Assembly: GCF_004335085.1 (NCBI RefSeq)
Contig: NZ_RQRS01000018.1
Coordinates: 53,125 to 117,124 of the forward strand
DNA: 64,000 bases
Direction of reading: 5' to 3'
From: Pedobacter nototheniae
GTDB taxonomy: Bacteria; Bacteroidota; Bacteroidia; Sphingobacteriales; Sphingobacteriaceae
Part shown: piece by piece, positions 62,001 through 64,000 of the stretch
Numbering within the stretch: the first letter of the stretch is position 1
Layout of the letters: every line of letters starts with the position of its first letter
The notes under the pieces: model-generated
The model's input: only the letters and a program-made list of their open reading frames with translations
What the model was told of the DNA's origin: nothing
Database searches by the model: none
Position numbers and translations under genes: made by a program

Positions 62001-62112
62001 GGCCATTGTAATGATTGGTGGTTTAATCAGTTCTACCTTGTTATCACGCATTGTAACACCAGTTGTTTATAAATTAATGCCACCAAAGGTAGAAGCGAAA
62101 GAAGAGGCTTAA
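59053..62112 (+). CDS. RND family efflux pump inner-membrane subunit
   Basis: A 1019-residue resistance-nodulation-division transporter. It starts MKISEYAVKNYQFTLIMVLMVLALGI, has the porter domains with PSYPVVVVYPGASPKDMEELVVKPLEKRI and DDSIVVVENIERWMRDG after the fourth transmembrane helix, and the LVDDSIVV acidic residues used for proton transfer. It has twelve expected membrane segments. Length is typical of AcrB-like pumps. The 114-bp gap before it holds a short hairpin. Substrates are unknown; a cluster with TetR suggests drugs or bile-like compounds. Confidence 0.94.
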   Translation: MKISEYAVKNYQFTLIMVLMVLALGITTIFNMPRSEDPDMNAPSYPVVVVYPGASPKDMEELVVKPLEKRIYGLDNIKTIKTTIRDGLAVLFVEYKYNVNVDDKYQELVREVNSERANLPPEIYSMEVQQVAPSDVNVLQIALVSENASRDKIKAAAEDLQSALEKIPYLKNVDIMGLPDQQVRVDLNLEKLAQLHIPVTLIASAIQSEVANIPGGSVNAGNKSFNIKTSGNYQNIDEIKNTVVFSGNGKNTALKDVANVYFDYSQEKDITRLNGFRCVFVVAAQKTGGNITVAQKAYLPVINAFKKTLPANIDQQLMFDQADNVNNRLGGLGTDFIIAILLVMITLLPLGTRASLVVMVSIPLSLAIGIVLISALGFSLNQLSIVGLVVSLGLLVDDSIVVVENIERWMRDGHSRLDATLKATKQIGMAVLGCTATLVIAFMPLMFLPEASGEFIRSLPVAVICSVIASMLVALTVVPFLSSKLLRPHADANGNIFLRTLQKIIHGSYSKLLDKALAKPILTIVIALVIFGGSIALIPVIGFSLFPASEKPQFLINISTPLQSNLKYTDSITRQIEQELKKIPEVRYFASNVGKGNPRIYYNVIPQNERTDFSELFVLLQPDIKSDRKIEIIEMLRKKWTPYPGAKVEVKDFEQGQPIISPVEVRLLGDNLDTLRKLGGQIENMLLKTKGTIYVNNPLKNLKSDIKVEINKDKAQALGIATVNIDRTVRMAVAGIDVGKFINPKSTGDDYSILLTTNHPSYPDLSIFNNLYINNNQGLAIPLLQVATLKLETSPLSINHYNKTRTISVNAFVQKGFLNDKVIQDVEKQMKNFKLPTGYSFEMGGELESRNQSFGGFGSILLVTLFMFIAVLVLEFKTFKSTLIVLSVIPLGIVGAVLALMVTGNSLSFVATIGIVALAGIEVKNTILLVDFTNQLRSEGMPLNQAIEEAGEIRFLPIILTTFTAIGGLLPIAMSSNPLISPLAIVMIGGLISSTLLSRIVTPVVYKLMPPKVEAKEEA

Positions 62113-62119
62113 CAATTAA

Positions 62120-62160
62120 AACGTCATTGTGAGTTTATTAACTCGCAATGACGTTCTTTT
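62120..62160 (+). terminator. terminator of the efflux operon
   Basis: AACGTCATTGTGAG (62120-62133) pairs with CTCGCAATGACGTT (62142-62155) with one G-U pair, followed by CTTTTAT. The arms contain the GTCATTG/CAATGAC word seen in other intergenic hairpins. Confidence 0.85.
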
Positions 62161-62205
62161 ATAATATTGTTTAAGAGTGAAAATCTTTATAATTTAAAAA
62201 TTAAA

Positions 62206-63372
62206 CTATCTATCACTCCGTTCTTCCATATTCAAATCGGTATCAAAAGGACTTTTCGTAAAGGGGTAAATGGATTGTTTAATAAAACCTTTTGGATAAG
62301 CAGCTTCATGAACACCCGTACCTGCAGGCCATTTTTTGTCCGGCAAATAATAGGTGCCAAATATCATATCTATAAATGGAAATATAGAGGCAAAGTTATG
62401 CCCATAATACTTCGGATCTTCGCAATGGTGCCAATGGTGATATTGTGGCGTAGTAAAAATATATTTTAAAGGACCGAAATTTATCCGTGTGTTTGCATGG
62501 ATTAATACTGCATGTATGGCAATAAATATGATATAAACATTAAACACGGTAGATGAAAAACCTAAAATATACAAAGGAATAAACGTCATTGCACGGGTAA
62601 AGAAAATATCAATAAAGTGCGTTCTACTTCCAGCAAGCCAATCCATGTTTTGTGTAGAATGATGGATAGAGTGAAAGCGCCATAAAGCAACACGTGTATG
62701 AAAGAAACGGTGTGCCCAATATTGAAATAAATCAGTACTAAAAAATGCTAAGAATAACGCCACTGCAAAAGGCAAACTCTGCACCCAAAGGTGTACTTTT
62801 TCTAAACCCATCCATCCAAAAAATACAATCGCGGGCTTTTGAGTAACAATACCGAAAAACTGAATAAATAAATGACTAATTACAAAGTAGGTTAAATCTG
62901 TTCGCCATTCTTCGTGAAACTTCGTTTGTGATTTATTCTTCGGGAAAAATAACTCCAACGGTACAAAGATTGCCACCATCAAAAGTAAATCCAAAATCAT
63001 CCAATCCAAACCAAAATGCCAGCTGCTTTTAGCTACATCAGTTCCCTTTAAAGTTAATGCACCCAATACAATTGCTGCTCCCGTTATGGATGAACCAATT
63101 AGCGCTAGTTTAATTTTTTTACTCAGTAATAAGCTTAACAAAGCGAAAAAGAAGGATGCAATTACTCCAAAAATCATTAGCGCTTCTGCTATACTTTTGG
63201 TGTAAACCTCTCTAAATTCTGGTGTGGTTAATTGTTCAGGATATCTGAAGCAAAAAACACTTAGCAAGACTAAAACACCTAAAAAAATTGATAAATATCC
63301 ACTGATATAGCCTTGGCCAACTTTTAATCTTTTATTCGGAGACATTGAGTTTGTTAGTTTATTGAATGGCAA
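62206..63372 (-). CDS. sterol desaturase / fatty acid hydroxylase family membrane protein
   Basis: A 388-residue protein with several hydrophobic segments at the N-terminus and the histidine clusters of the di-iron family: HRFFHTRVALWRFHSIHHS and HANTRINFGPLKYIFTTPQYHHWHHCEDPKYYGHNFA. The clusters fit HX3H, HX2HH and HHXHH metal-binding patterns. It probably hydroxylates or desaturates a lipid; the substrate is not known. It is convergent with the efflux operon. Confidence 0.88.
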   Translation of the reverse strand: MPFNKLTNSMSPNKRLKVGQGYISGYLSIFLGVLVLLSVFCFRYPEQLTTPEFREVYTKSIAEALMIFGVIASFFFALLSLLLSKKIKLALIGSSITGAAIVLGALTLKGTDVAKSSWHFGLDWMILDLLLMVAIFVPLELFFPKNKSQTKFHEEWRTDLTYFVISHLFIQFFGIVTQKPAIVFFGWMGLEKVHLWVQSLPFAVALFLAFFSTDLFQYWAHRFFHTRVALWRFHSIHHSTQNMDWLAGSRTHFIDIFFTRAMTFIPLYILGFSSTVFNVYIIFIAIHAVLIHANTRINFGPLKYIFTTPQYHHWHHCEDPKYYGHNFASIFPFIDMIFGTYYLPDKKWPAGTGVHEAAYPKGFIKQSIYPFTKSPFDTDLNMEERSDR

Positions 63373-63558
63373 TAATAATAAAAATAACTTGTTTTCGAAG
63401 TTTTAATCGCCGCAGAAACAACACGTCACTAAGGGATTACATTAAACTTTAGTAAGATGGTAGCGTATATGGCAAAATCCGATCGTCGGGAGGTTATCCG
63501 AGGCTCTGCTGGAGAGAATGCGGTTGTCGGGAAGATTTTGTAGAGGTACAAAGATAGA
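63373..63558. other. gene-free interval before the last repeat unit
   Basis: Nearly 190 bp upstream of the desaturase start. It contains the gene's promoter region and unique sequence. No gene is visible. The adjoining repeat begins at 63561. Confidence 0.6.
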
Positions 63559-63560
63559 AT

Positions 63561-64000
63561 CCGCTGCCGCGGGGGCCTTATTCTTTTTGACAACAAAAAG
63601 AACCAAAAATTGTCGGCTTGCAATTTTTCTGTTTAAGGCAGTGAAGAGGCCTTGACTGTGCTTCCCGAATAATTGACCATGCCGGTTTGGAGTTTAACGA
63701 AGAAACAGTGGTTTGGATTTGTTAGTGGATTAAGTGCAATCGCTAAACTGACTTTAATTATATCACTGAACTTTCCGATTACGCCCAGGCATAGCAGCAT
63801 TTCGCAGAGTAGCTCATTATAATTCTTGTACTTACATCCGTTTTACGAATAACCAAAGGAATATGCAGCGGGTCAAGGATTGTGTTTTGGGCTAAGCCTC
63901 ATATTACTGCTGTCGGAATTATAATGTTGCTATGCAAGAAAAGGTGCAGCCTTGACTTTTGGGTACCTTTTTGTTAAGAAAAAGGTACGACGCCCGTCTG
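63561..64000. repeat. composite repeat, unit 4, running off the window end
   Basis: A-B-C modules in the same order and direction as the array at 52.7-53.9 kb, about 10 kb away. A begins CCGCTGCCGCGGGGGCC, B ends TTTCCGATTACGCCC (63786), and C spans 63787-63995 with ACGCCC on both sides. D starts GTCTG at 63996 and is cut by the window edge. It has the TTCTTTTTG hairpin variant in A, as in unit 1. Confidence 0.85.

Noticed and set aside
62167..62469. Plus-strand frame over the sterol desaturase gene
   Set aside because: It is antisense to the well-supported His-cluster region of the desaturase and has no family match.

Overview
This AT-rich window comes from a member of the Bacteroidota, most likely Sphingobacteriales (Pedobacter-like). 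The evidence is the -7 promoter word TAnnTTTG before several genes, the near absence of Shine-Dalgarno sites, a secY-map-infA-rpmJ order without adk, a DUF6067 glycoside hydrolase, secreted DUF11-type surface proteins and a porin O/P family protein. The placement rests on gene content and protein likeness only.

Layout. 1-2.7 kb: the 3' end of a gene resembling the helical domain of prephenate dehydrogenase, an unrecognised gene, and a TSUP (TauE/SafE) transporter with its DUF1634 partner. 2.7-18.0 kb: one colinear ribosomal protein cluster (S10-spc-alpha type) from rplC to rplQ, including secY, map, infA and rpoA. rpsJ is absent upstream. The cluster is interrupted by structured untranslated elements before rplC, rpsH, rpsM and rplQ, and by terminator-like hairpins after rpsN, rpmD, rpsD and rplQ.

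18.0-31 kb: accessory genes. These are a secreted glycoside hydrolase behind a 16-bp perfect palindrome, a GMC dehydrogenase with its small subunit, a methyltransferase, a tandem pair of about 660-residue secreted DUF11-type paralogues each preceded by the same 17-bp inverted repeat, an L,D-transpeptidase-like protein and a DUF1304 protein. 31-41 kb: dnaK behind a sigma-54-like site, a sugar kinase / nucleotidyltransferase pair, a HerA/DUF853 ATPase, cbpM-cbpA and an S9 peptidase. 41-51.8 kb: metabolic and transport genes, including a nitronate monooxygenase, M42 peptidase, MFS exporter, acyl-CoA carboxylase beta subunit, porin, and a SulP transporter with carbonic anhydrase.

51.9-53.9 kb is a 2-kb gene-free array of long composite repeats: a tandem period of about 457 bp, built from hairpin-rich modules. 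A further unit lies at 63.56-64.0 kb and runs off the end of the window. One unit lacks a 209-bp module and carries a single ACGCCC where filled copies have ACGCCC (or ACGCCT) on both sides, so it looks like an empty site. The variation between copies preserves base pairing. This is the best candidate for something undescribed. 54-63.4 kb: pruA, then a TetR regulator with a TolC / membrane fusion / RND efflux operon sharing a 13-bp palindrome, and a sterol desaturase family protein.
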